Below are positions 27,416 to 35,489 of a stretch of DNA of 55,535 nt, piece after piece. Below the pieces are notes generated by a model. The model saw only the letters and a program-made list of their open reading frames with translations, was not told where the DNA came from and made no database searches. The stretch is from NCBI GenBank assembly GCA_022843465.1, contig JALHNO010000026.1:6326-61860 (forward strand), in the 5' to 3' direction. How positions within the stretch are numbered: the first letter of the stretch is position 1; each line of letters opens with the position of its first letter. A program made the position numbers and the translations under genes. The stretch comes from Pseudomonadota bacterium (GTDB taxonomy: Bacteria; Pseudomonadota; Gammaproteobacteria; Xanthomonadales; Ahniellaceae).

Positions 27416-28081
27416 ATGTTCAGCCGCGTCCTGTTTCTCCTGATGCTCGCCTCCAATATCGGCCTGGCGGCCTGGTTGTGGCTGTCGCCGTCGGCGGCGG
27501 CCACGGTGCCGCCTGTGCATGATGCGGGGGTGGCCCCACTGGTTCTGCTCAGTGAGCGCAGCGATCTGGTCAGCAACGCCGCCGAGCTCGCTGAGCGACC
27601 TTACTCGGCGGCCGAGCTCGGGGCGCTGGACTGCCATCGACTCGGCCCGTTTCCAAGCCAGGCCGACATGCGGCGCGCAATGTCGGCGCTGACTCCGATC
27701 ACCGAACGCATCCAGTTCAGCGAGACGCGGTCGATCAAATCGCGCGGCTGGTGGGTGTACATGCCGGCATTTCCAACGCGCGACCTGGCCCTGCGCAATG
27801 CGCGCGCCCTCGCGGCCAAGGGCGTTCGCGACTACTACGTGGTGACGGCTGGCGATCAGCAGAACACGATCTCGCTCGGTCTGTTCCGCGAGCGCAGCAA
27901 TGCCGAGAATCGCCGCGCCGATCTGATCGGCATGGGGTTTGACGCCGCCATGCGCGAACGCACCGACGAAGCTCCCGAGTACTGGCTGGAATACGCCGTG
28001 GCGCCGGAGCAATCGTTCAACTGGAAGGACCGCGTTCCAGACGCCAATGGGATTACCGGTACGCCGACCGCCTGCTCGTGA
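27416..28081 (+). CDS. SPOR domain membrane protein
   Basis: 221 aa. An N-terminal membrane anchor (VLFLLMLASNIGLAAWLWL) is followed by a periplasmic region. A SPOR-like domain covers about residues 105-180 (GWWVYMPAFPTRDLALRNARALAAKG ... TISLGLFRERSNAENR, given here as two short patterns). SPOR domains bind denuded peptidoglycan at division sites. Its place between coaX and tRNA-Thr is common in Xanthomonadales. The ATG at 27416 begins the anchor; a TAGAAT at 27382-27387 could be a -10 element for separate transcription. Confidence 0.83.
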   Translation: MFSRVLFLLMLASNIGLAAWLWLSPSAAATVPPVHDAGVAPLVLLSERSDLVSNAAELAERPYSAAELGALDCHRLGPFPSQADMRRAMSALTPITERIQFSETRSIKSRGWWVYMPAFPTRDLALRNARALAAKGVRDYYVVTAGDQQNTISLGLFRERSNAENRRADLIGMGFDAAMRERTDEAPEYWLEYAVAPEQSFNWKDRVPDANGITGTPTACS

Positions 28082-28121
28082 TTGTCGGCACAATCGATTA
28101 GAATGCGCGTTCGATATCCAC

Positions 28122-28197
28122 GCCGGTATAGCTCAGTTGGTAGAGCAACCGCCTTGTAAGCGGTAGGTCACCAGTTCGAATCCGGTTACCGGCACCA
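28122..28197 (+). tRNA. tRNA-Thr (anticodon UGU)
   Basis: 76 nt with encoded CCA. The acceptor stem pairs GCCGGTA (28122-28128) with TACCGGC (28187-28193), and the discriminator base is A28194. The D arm contains AGCTCAGTTGGTAGAGC and the T arm contains GGTTCGAATCC-type sequence (CAGTTCGAATCCGG). The anticodon stem ACCGC/GCGGT encloses loop CTTGTAA with anticodon TGT at 28155-28157, reading ACA threonine codons. A TAGAAT at 28099-28104 is a plausible -10 box, but no good -35 is evident. Confidence 0.97.
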
Positions 28198-28258
28198 GCT
28201 CCTCAAAACGAAACAGGCCCGCAAAGCGGGCCTGTTTCGTTTTGAGGAGCTGGTGCCG
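28190..28258 (+). terminator. 33-bp inverted repeat that includes the tRNA-Thr 3' end
   Basis: 28190-28222 is a perfect inverted match to 28226-28258, with an AAA loop. The left arm includes the last eight bases of the tRNA (CGGCACCA) and the trailer; the right arm is their reverse complement. The inner part (AACAGGCCCGC AAA GCGGGCCTGTT) resembles an intrinsic terminator. The outer part could compete with the acceptor stem in an unprocessed transcript. Confidence 0.75.
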
Positions 28259-28483
28259 TTGGCACACGTGCCGCCACAACCCCCGCTCGCTTCGCGAGCC
28301 GGCCCCCTTCACTCAAGGGGGCCTCCAGCAGCGTCCAGTTCTCGCTGATTTCGAGATCAGGTCGTCTGGTGGCGTCGAGCGGAGCTGGGCCTGTTTCGTT
28401 TTGAGGAGCTGGTGCCGGGGGCACACGAGCCGCCAGCCCCCGCTCGCTTCGCGAGCCGGCCCCCTTCACTCAAGGGGGCCTCC
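28228..28483. repeat. Two direct copies of a ~97-bp repeat
   Basis: 28228-28324 and 28387-28483 are direct copies (offset 159-160). Each begins with the reverse complement of the tRNA-Thr 3' end plus trailer. Each then contains the small hairpins GCTCGCTTCGCGAGC and CCCCCTTCACTCAAGGGGG. No gene is evident here or in 28484-28745; reading frames through the region have repeat-derived composition. Confidence 0.8.
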
Positions 28484-28745
28484 CGATTCCCGGTGTTTGT
28501 GGTGTTGACCGGGTGGCATGGCTGCGGAGGTCTTCGCAAAGGGGTGTCTCTGGTGCGTCGGGGCGCCCGTGCCGCATACGCGGGGCGCCCTTTCGCCGCT
28601 TCCTGGACGCATCCGATGGCCGCTTGCGGGCAACTCCAGCGAGCCCGGGCGCGACTCCGGCAGCGCGTACAGGGGCGCGAAAAATGTTTACATGCATGTG
28701 CGCTGGCACGGTGTTAGCGTCAGGAACTGCAACGGGATTAGCGAC

Positions 28746-29492
28746 GTGACCGATGCCCTGACCGTCTTGAATGAACGCTACCGTGCTTCGCTTCCACAGA
28801 AGTGTTGCGCAATCACGTCTGCGTTCTCGGCATGGCGGGCCGATCTTGCCGAGCTTGAACACCTGCGCGAGTTGAACCGCCTGCTGCACAAGCTGGCCGG
28901 ATCCGCGGGCGGTTATGGCTATGCCCGCCTGGGCGAAGCGGCACGCACTGCCGATGGCCTGTTGCATGAATGGCTGCGCGATGCCCCCGATGATCTCGCC
29001 GAGCGGCACGCCCTGGCCTTGACCATCGAGCCCTTGCTGCGTGCGATCGCCGACCTCTTTGCTGCCGCCAGCGGCTTCCACGGCGGCAGTGTTCAGGGTG
29101 GCCCCGGGCCAACCGGACGCAAGATCCAGGTGGTGCTGGTGGATGATGACGGCGATCTCTCGCGCAGGCTGTCGGAACAACTGCGTTGCGAGGGCATCGA
29201 AGTTCGCTGTACCGAGGATGGCGCCGGAATGCATCGCCTGCTCAGCGAGACCCGGCCGGATGTGCTGGTGCTCGACTTCTGGCTGCGTGACGAGACCGGT
29301 GATGCCCTGGCGCGTTCAGTCCGTGGCATTCCGGAATTGTCCGGGCTTCCCGCCGTCTGCCTGACCAGCGACCGCAGTGTCGAGACCCGCCAACGGGCCA
29401 TTGGCGCCGGTGCGCTGGAAGTCATCGACAAGAGTACGCCGCCGCGTCAACTGGCGAGCCTGCTGCGGATGTTCGCGGCACGCGCTGCCTGA
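28746..29492 (+). CDS. Hpt-receiver phosphorelay protein
   Basis: 248 aa from a GTG at 28746; an ATG at 28692 is an alternative but adds unlikely sequence. Residues ~1-110 form an Hpt domain with LLHKLAGSAGGYGYARL, phospho-accepting His at about 48. Residues ~125-245 form a response-regulator receiver with LVDDDGDLSRR (acidic pocket), D177 in LVLDFWL, T207 and K229. There is no output domain, so it probably shuttles phosphate within a relay. No kinase is adjacent, although the hybrid kinase at 33063-35468 is near. Confidence 0.85.
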   Translation: MTDALTVLNERYRASLPQKCCAITSAFSAWRADLAELEHLRELNRLLHKLAGSAGGYGYARLGEAARTADGLLHEWLRDAPDDLAERHALALTIEPLLRAIADLFAAASGFHGGSVQGGPGPTGRKIQVVLVDDDGDLSRRLSEQLRCEGIEVRCTEDGAGMHRLLSETRPDVLVLDFWLRDETGDALARSVRGIPELSGLPAVCLTSDRSVETRQRAIGAGALEVIDKSTPPRQLASLLRMFAARAA

Positions 29493-29699
29493 GCGCTGGC
29501 GGCGTGCCGGACCACCGGCGGCGGTGACAACGAAGCGCGCGCTATCATGTGAATCCTGAGTCCTGCCGATGGCAGCAGGCGGCCCGCGTGTTCTGCCCTT
29601 TGCCGGCAGTCGCCAGGGTGCTGGCGCCCTCGCGGCTCACCGATTTCATCCATCACAGGAGCGTCTGGCCATGCGTGTTTGCAGCGGAAATCCCACTCC

Positions 29700-30611
29700 A
29701 TGACAACGATTCGACTGATCGGTGCACCGACCGATATCGGCGCCGGCCATCGCGGCGCTTCCATGGGGCCCGAAGCGCTGCGCGTCGCCGGGATTGTCGA
29801 GGCGCTGCGCGCGCGCGGGCTCAGTGTTGAAGACCGTGGCAATCTGCTCGGTCCGCAGAATCCCTGGTCGCCGCCGGTCGACGGCTATCGTCATCTCGCC
29901 GAAGTGGTGGCCTGGAATCGGGCGGTATTCGGCGCCATGTATGGCGCACTCAATGATGCCCGCTTGCCCATTCTGCTCGGCGGCGATCACTGCCTGGGTG
30001 TCGGCTCGATCACCGCGGTGTCGCGCTGGTGCCGCGAGCAGGGCAAGAAGCTGCTGGTGCTCTGGCTCGATGCGCATGCCGACTTCAATACATCGACCAT
30101 CACGCCCTCGGGCAATATCCATGGCATGCCGGTTGCCTGTCTGTGCGGCATCGGTCCACGCGAACTGACCCATCTGGCGGGCGAGGCGCCGGCGCTGAGC
30201 GCCGACCAGATCCGTCAATTCGGCATCCGCTCGGTGGACGAGGGTGAGCGTCGTCTGGTGCACCTGCAGGGACTGAGCATTTTCGACATGCGCTATATCG
30301 ATGAGATCGGCGTCAAGCGCGCCATGGAGGAAGCGCTGTCGGGCATAGACGAGCAGACCCATGTGCACGTCAGCTTCGACGTCGATTTTCTCGATCCGGA
30401 TATCGCGCCCGGCGTGGGTACCACGGTACGCGGAGGTCCGAACTACCGTGAAGCGCAACTGGTGATGGAGATGATCGCCGACACCGGCCGGATGGGTTCA
30501 CTCGATATCGTCGAGCTCAATCCCGCCTTCGATGATCACAATCGGACTGCGCGGCTCGCGGTCGATCTGGTTGAGAGCCTGTTCGGCAAGTCGACCCTGA
30601 TGCGGGCCTGA
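29700..30611 (+). CDS. rocF: Arginase
   Basis: 303 aa. It hydrolyses arginine to ornithine and urea with a binuclear Mn centre. The metal-binding motifs are GGDHCLGVGS, DAHADFN and SFDVDFLDPD, and the substrate loop with SGNIHGMP is present. The N-terminus TTIRLIGAPTDIGAGHRGASMGP is typical of arginases rather than agmatinases. The start at 29700 is chosen for family fit. It appears monocistronic; no urease or ornithine genes are nearby. Confidence 0.92.
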   Translation: MTTIRLIGAPTDIGAGHRGASMGPEALRVAGIVEALRARGLSVEDRGNLLGPQNPWSPPVDGYRHLAEVVAWNRAVFGAMYGALNDARLPILLGGDHCLGVGSITAVSRWCREQGKKLLVLWLDAHADFNTSTITPSGNIHGMPVACLCGIGPRELTHLAGEAPALSADQIRQFGIRSVDEGERRLVHLQGLSIFDMRYIDEIGVKRAMEEALSGIDEQTHVHVSFDVDFLDPDIAPGVGTTVRGGPNYREAQLVMEMIADTGRMGSLDIVELNPAFDDHNRTARLAVDLVESLFGKSTLMRA

Positions 30612-30740
30612 CACCTGAAAGCCTGGTCGTCCGCTCTCGCTGGCGGCCGCTGCGACCGTGCACACATGCACGAATGACAACTGACACTTTGCGCGGTAGC
30701 GGCCAGGTTGGATGATGCCGCACGATCAGGAGAGTTGCCG

Positions 30741-31607
30741 ATGACTGGGACAACCACCGCGGTTTCATTCGAGAATGTGGGCAAGCGCTATGGCAATCGC
30801 GTCGCGCTGGACCATCTGAATCTGGATGTGCGTCGTGGCGAAGTGTTTGGTCTGCTCGGCCCCAATGGCGCCGGCAAGTCGACGGCCATGCATATTGCCG
30901 TCGGGCTCCTCGCGCCCGACAGCGGCAGCGTTCGAGTGCTCGGCGGTGATCCGCGGCAGGCGCAGTTGCGTCGCCGTTTCGGTATCGCGCCGCAGAAGCT
31001 CTCGCTGTATGAGGACCTCAGTGGCCGCGAGAACCTGGTGTTCTTCGCCCACAGTTTTGGCATCCAGGGCGCACGGCTGCGTGAGCGCGTCGATGCCGCG
31101 CTGCGCTTTGTCGCCCTGGAAGATCGTCAGCATGATCGCGTCGCTGGTTATTCGGGCGGCATGCAGCGACGTCTGAACATCGCCGCGGCCATCGTGCATG
31201 AGCCGGAACTGGTGCTGCTCGATGAGCCCACGGTCGGCGTCGATCCGCAGTCGCGCAATGCGATTTTCGACAATGTGCTGGCGCTGCGCGCTGCCGGGCA
31301 TACGGTGGTCTACACCACGCACTACATGGAGGAGGCCGAACGCCTGTGTGACCGCATCGCGATAGTCGATCAGGGGCGAGTGCTCGCCATGGACAGTCTC
31401 GAAGGTCTGGTGCGCCATCACGGTGGCGATGCCCAGCTCAGCATCGAACGCGCCGGCCGCGTCGAATATCTGCACGGCGATGATCCGGTGCGCTTGCTGG
31501 GCGAGGCATTGCAGCAAGGGCCCGTTGATACCTTTCAGCTGCGAAGGCCCAGTCTGGAACAGGTATTTCTCACACTGACCGGTCGCCAACTGCGGGATGC
31601 CGCCTGA
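30741..31607 (+). CDS. ABC transporter ATP-binding protein
   Basis: 288 aa from the ATG at 30741, preceded by AGGAGAG. It has Walker [10 protein letters not shown], a Q-loop region, the signature [14 protein letters not shown], Walker [13 protein letters not shown] and the H-loop Thr-His ([10 protein letters not shown]). The sequence is closest to the DrrA/NatA/CcmA type that pairs with ABC-2 permeases for drug, sodium or lipid export. It overlaps the permease by one base (TGATG). The substrate is unknown. Confidence 0.93.
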   Translation: MTGTTTAVSFENVGKRYGNRVALDHLNLDVRRGEVFGLLGPNGAGKSTAMHIAVGLLAPDSGSVRVLGGDPRQAQLRRRFGIAPQKLSLYEDLSGRENLVFFAHSFGIQGARLRERVDAALRFVALEDRQHDRVAGYSGGMQRRLNIAAAIVHEPELVLLDEPTVGVDPQSRNAIFDNVLALRAAGHTVVYTTHYMEEAERLCDRIAIVDQGRVLAMDSLEGLVRHHGGDAQLSIERAGRVEYLHGDDPVRLLGEALQQGPVDTFQLRRPSLEQVFLTLTGRQLRDAA

Positions 31608-32875
31608 TGAACGCCATCACTGCGCTTGCATTCAAGGATCTGCGCCTGCTGGCGCGCAACCGCGCGACCCTGTTCTTTACCTTCATCTGGCCGATCCTGA
31701 TGGCTGTGGGCTTTGGCTTCATGTTCGGCGGTGACGGCGAACGCGCGAAGCTGCGTGTTCTGGTAAACGATCAGGATCGCAGCGCCGGGTCGCAGCGGCT
31801 GGTCGACGGCCTGATCGCGCTGGATTCCATTTCGGTTGAGGCGATCGAGCGCGCGCTGGGCGAACAGGAAGTCCGCCGCGGCCGTGCTGTCGCGCTGATC
31901 AATGTTCCCAAGGGTTTCGGTGTCGCCAGCGAGCGCCTCTTCTACGGTACACCGGCCCGCGTCCAGGTCCTGATCGACCCCAGCCGCAAGCCCGAGATCG
32001 GTATGCTGGAGGGGCTGCTGTTGCAGGTCGCCTCTCAGGACATGGGCCGTCGCCTCAACGATATCAGCGCCGATTCGGCCTGGCTGCAATCGGCACGGCG
32101 CGATGCGGCCCTGCTCGCGGGTGAGCAGCGCAATCGTCTGGATTCCTTGTTCGATGCGCTCGAACAGGTAGGTCCGATCACGCGCAGTACCAGCGGCGAT
32201 GCCGAGGGCTCGCAGTCGACAGCCTGGCAGCCGCTCCAGGTGGAGACCGAGGCACTGCAGGTGCAGCGGCGTGGCCCGCGCAATCCGTTTGCGGTGACCT
32301 TTCCACAGGGCATGCTGTGGGGTCTGGTGGGCTGCCTGATGGGCTTTGCCAGCGGCTTCGCGCAGGAGCGTGAGAAGGGCACCTGGCTGCGTCTGCGGAC
32401 CGGTCCACTGACCGCCACGCAACTGATGCTGGGCAAGGCACTCGCGGCGCTGATCGCCTTGCTCGGCGTGCAGGTCCTGCTGCTGCTGTTCGCGCGCCTG
32501 GTGTTCGGCTTGATTCCCGATTCGCTGCCGGCGCTCGCCCTTGTTGTGGCGGTAAGCGCATTCGCCTTTACCGGACTGATGCTGCTGATCTCCAGTGCGG
32601 GGCGGACGACCCAGGGGGTTTCCGCGGCCGGGTGGGCCGGCATGATGCCGCTGATGATGATCGGCGGCGGGATGATTCCGCTGATCGCGATGCCGGGCTG
32701 GATGGCCGGCGTGTCCGCCTTCAGCCCGGTCAACTGGTCGCTGCGCAGCCTGGAAGGCGCGATCTGGCGCGGCTACGACGGCTCCGACTACCTGTGGCCC
32801 CTGAGCGGCCTGATGCTGCTTGGTCTGCTGTCGTTCGCGCTTGGCGCGCGCCGATTGGCGCGCGCAACCGACTGA
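31607..32875 (+). CDS. ABC-2 type transporter permease
   Basis: 422 aa. The N-terminal membrane segment follows ALAFKDLRLLARNRATLFFTFIWPILM. A large extracytoplasmic domain covers about residues 50-220, followed by five C-terminal membrane segments (e.g. LVGCLMGFASGFAQE, ALIALLGVQVLLLLFARLVFGL). This is the ABC2_membrane_3 layout with YhiP/NatB-like topology. It is the partner of the preceding ATPase. The 187 bp after it contain nothing recognisable. Confidence 0.9.
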   Translation: MNAITALAFKDLRLLARNRATLFFTFIWPILMAVGFGFMFGGDGERAKLRVLVNDQDRSAGSQRLVDGLIALDSISVEAIERALGEQEVRRGRAVALINVPKGFGVASERLFYGTPARVQVLIDPSRKPEIGMLEGLLLQVASQDMGRRLNDISADSAWLQSARRDAALLAGEQRNRLDSLFDALEQVGPITRSTSGDAEGSQSTAWQPLQVETEALQVQRRGPRNPFAVTFPQGMLWGLVGCLMGFASGFAQEREKGTWLRLRTGPLTATQLMLGKALAALIALLGVQVLLLLFARLVFGLIPDSLPALALVVAVSAFAFTGLMLLISSAGRTTQGVSAAGWAGMMPLMMIGGGMIPLIAMPGWMAGVSAFSPVNWSLRSLEGAIWRGYDGSDYLWPLSGLMLLGLLSFALGARRLARATD

Positions 32876-33062
32876 GGCGATCGGAAAAACTTCCGGACAG
32901 TCGCCGCGCGTCATTGCAATGCCAGCGGCCCAGAACCCCGGCCAGCGCGCCTGCAGCCCGGCTGCTTCAGCGGGCGATCGCGGCTACGGTGGCATGCGGA
33001 GAGACCGACCCGGGCTCCGATGGATTGCCGGCCGCTTGCGGTCGGCAAACCTTCGCAGCCTC

Positions 33063-35468
33063 TCAGGCCCCGGTCATCTGCTTGAGCTGGGTGGATACCC
33101 GCTGGAACTCGTTCTGCAATTGCGCCACCAGCAGTAGTGGTTCGCCAATATCGCCACTGCGGGCGCCCTGCTCGATGCGTTTGGCCATGTCGGCCAGCAG
33201 CAGGGCACCGAGGTTGGCGCTGGTCGATTTCATCGAGTGCGCCGGCGCCACCAGGGCGTCGATGTCATTGGTCTTGGCCGCGCGCTCGAGGGCGCTGAGA
33301 TTCTTTGGCGTGTCCTCGAGATAGACCTGAACCAGATCGCGGAAATCACTCCCCATCAGATCCATCAGATCGCGCACCACGTTGAGGTCGATCGCGGCGC
33401 CCTCGCTGCGTGAGGTCGGGGCGACCGGCTGCACCGGACGCGGTGCCGCGGCGCCGGGCGCCGGCGTCGGGGTGGCGCTGGCTTTCGAGGTGGCACCGGG
33501 CGGCAGCCATTTGCGCAGCATCTGCTCGATCATGCTGCGGTTGAGCGGCTTGCTCATGTAGTCGTCCATGCCGCAGGACAGGCACTTCTCGCGGTCGCCG
33601 ACCATGGCGTTGGCGGTCATCGCGATGATCGGCAACTTGCCGAGACTGCCGTCGGCCTGCAGCTTGCGGATCGTTCGGGTCGCGGTGTATCCGTCCATGA
33701 CCGGCATCTGGCAATCCATCAGCACGGCATCGAACGCGCCGGTGCTGGCCATGTCGACGCCTTCCTTGCCATTCTCCGCCGTCTCGAAACTCAGGCCGAT
33801 CAGGGTCAGCAGGCGCTGCGCGACCTGGCGGTTGACCGGATTGTCCTCGACCAGCAGGACGTGGCCGCCGACACTGGTGCTGGCACGCTCGGAACTGACA
33901 AGGCCGCTCTCGCTGACACCTGATCCGTGTTCCGGTGGCGCATTGAGCATCGGGGTCGGTTCGGCCATGCGCGGCGCGTCGAGCAGCCCCTGCATCGCGG
34001 AGCGCAGTTCCATGTCGGCGAAATTGCGCTGCACGATCGACGATTGCGGCGCCATCCGCACCTCATCCGGCAGCTGATCATCGCCGCTGATGCAGACGAT
34101 GCGCAGCGATTCCAGCGTGCTCTCGCGGAGGACGCCGCGCAGGATGGCGAGCGCCGTTGCCCGCATCGAGCCAAAGTCCAGCAGCAGAAAATCGAAGGCA
34201 AAACTGCCGCCACCGGTGGTTTTCAACTTGTTGATGACATCGGCAGCGACATTGTTCTGTACCGACTGCACACTCCAGCTGTTGAGCAGGCCGCTGAGCC
34301 GGCGCTGCATGTTCTGGTCGCCAGTGACTACCAGGGCACGTGCGCCTTCGACGTCCGAGCGTCCAGGCGCGACGTCGCCGACGGCCTTGCCCAGGGGTAC
34401 CGTGAACCAGAATGCCGAGCCCTTGCCGATTTCGGATTTCACACCAATCTGGCCGCCCATCAATTCGATGATGCGCTTGCAGATGGAGAGACCGAGTCCG
34501 GTGCCGCCAAAGGTGCGCGTGGTCGAGGTGTCCGCCTGGCTGAACTCGCGGAACAGCTTGCCCTGCGCCTCGGCCGAAATGCCGATGCCGGTGTCCTTGA
34601 CCACGAACAGCAACTCGGTGTGTGTGCGCGTCTCGTTGCGCTTGGAAACCTGCACAGTCACGCTGCCGCGTTCGGTGAACTTGATCGAGTTGCTGACCAG
34701 ATTGGTAAGTACCTGGCGCAACCGGGTCGGGTCACCGCGTCCGGCCAGGCGCACATTGGGATCAATGACCGCGCTGAAACGCAGGCCCTTGCCCTCGGCG
34801 TTCTTGCTCATCAGACGGGTGACATTGTCGACGATGTCCTTGAGGTTCAGGCCGACGTTTTCCAGCTCCAGCTTGTTGGCATCGAGCTTGGAAAAATCCA
34901 GGATGTCATCGACGATCGACAGCAACTGCTTTGCCGAGCTGAAGGCCGTGCTGACGTATTCGCGCTGGTCCGGCGCCAGTTTGGTCGACATCACCAGATC
35001 GAGCAGCGGAATGATGCCGTTGAGCGGTGTCCGGATCTCGTGGCTCATGGTGGCGAGAAATTCGCCCTTGGCCATCATTGCGGCCTCGGCAGCCTGTTTG
35101 GCCGCCATCAGCTCGCGCTCGGCGTTGCGCAGGCGTTCCAGTTCGCCCTGCAACTCCGGCATCCCGGCGTTTTGTCTGCTTGCACCCGCAGCGGCCGCTG
35201 GCGTCTGCGGCGGACGCGAGACCGGCGTCAGCCTGATATCAGCGAGCGCGCGGCGCGCCTTGTCGATCTGCCCGCGCAGCGTCAGCACGATGATCAGTGC
35301 GGCCAGTCCGGCGACGCCCGCGCTGGCCCAACGGACCGGCGCAGCCAATTGCACGGGCGCGACCACCAGCGCAATGGCGGCCAGTGCGATCAGCAACAGC
35401 AGCCATACCCATGCCGGCGTTCCGGGGTCATCGTGATGGACTTCGGGTGACTGGGGCTGATCGATCAT
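33063..35468 (-). CDS. Hybrid sensor histidine kinase with receivers and Hpt
   Basis: 801 aa. Two closely spaced membrane segments (about 19-40 and 45-65) leave almost no periplasmic loop. A coiled-coil stretch (105-135) leads to HisKA with SHEIRTPLNG (H143) and HATPase_c with DTGIGI and GGTGLGLSI. A degenerate receiver-like region lies at about 372-500, lacking the acidic pocket. A good receiver follows at about 533-655 (D585 in LMDCQMPVMDG), and an Hpt domain carries AHSMKSTSANLG (H744). This is a BarA/GacS-type His-Asp-His relay. It lies 21 bp downstream of the FimX-like gene on the same strand and is probably co-transcribed with it. Confidence 0.92.
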   Translation of the reverse strand: MIDQPQSPEVHHDDPGTPAWVWLLLLIALAAIALVVAPVQLAAPVRWASAGVAGLAALIIVLTLRGQIDKARRALADIRLTPVSRPPQTPAAAAGASRQNAGMPELQGELERLRNAERELMAAKQAAEAAMMAKGEFLATMSHEIRTPLNGIIPLLDLVMSTKLAPDQREYVSTAFSSAKQLLSIVDDILDFSKLDANKLELENVGLNLKDIVDNVTRLMSKNAEGKGLRFSAVIDPNVRLAGRGDPTRLRQVLTNLVSNSIKFTERGSVTVQVSKRNETRTHTELLFVVKDTGIGISAEAQGKLFREFSQADTSTTRTFGGTGLGLSICKRIIELMGGQIGVKSEIGKGSAFWFTVPLGKAVGDVAPGRSDVEGARALVVTGDQNMQRRLSGLLNSWSVQSVQNNVAADVINKLKTTGGGSFAFDFLLLDFGSMRATALAILRGVLRESTLESLRIVCISGDDQLPDEVRMAPQSSIVQRNFADMELRSAMQGLLDAPRMAEPTPMLNAPPEHGSGVSESGLVSSERASTSVGGHVLLVEDNPVNRQVAQRLLTLIGLSFETAENGKEGVDMASTGAFDAVLMDCQMPVMDGYTATRTIRKLQADGSLGKLPIIAMTANAMVGDREKCLSCGMDDYMSKPLNRSMIEQMLRKWLPPGATSKASATPTPAPGAAAPRPVQPVAPTSRSEGAAIDLNVVRDLMDLMGSDFRDLVQVYLEDTPKNLSALERAAKTNDIDALVAPAHSMKSTSANLGALLLADMAKRIEQGARSGDIGEPLLLVAQLQNEFQRVSTQLKQMTGA

Positions 35469-35489
35469 GGCAATCCTGGGTCTGCGCGG

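Noticed and set aside
28122-28418. Prophage or island attachment site at tRNA-Thr
   Set aside because: Copies of the tRNA 3' end are inverted rather than direct, and no integrase or phage gene follows.
28203-28539. Short open frames through the repeats after tRNA-Thr
   Set aside because: They are translations of the duplicated repeat unit (Pro/Ala/Gly/Arg-rich) with no ribosome-binding site.
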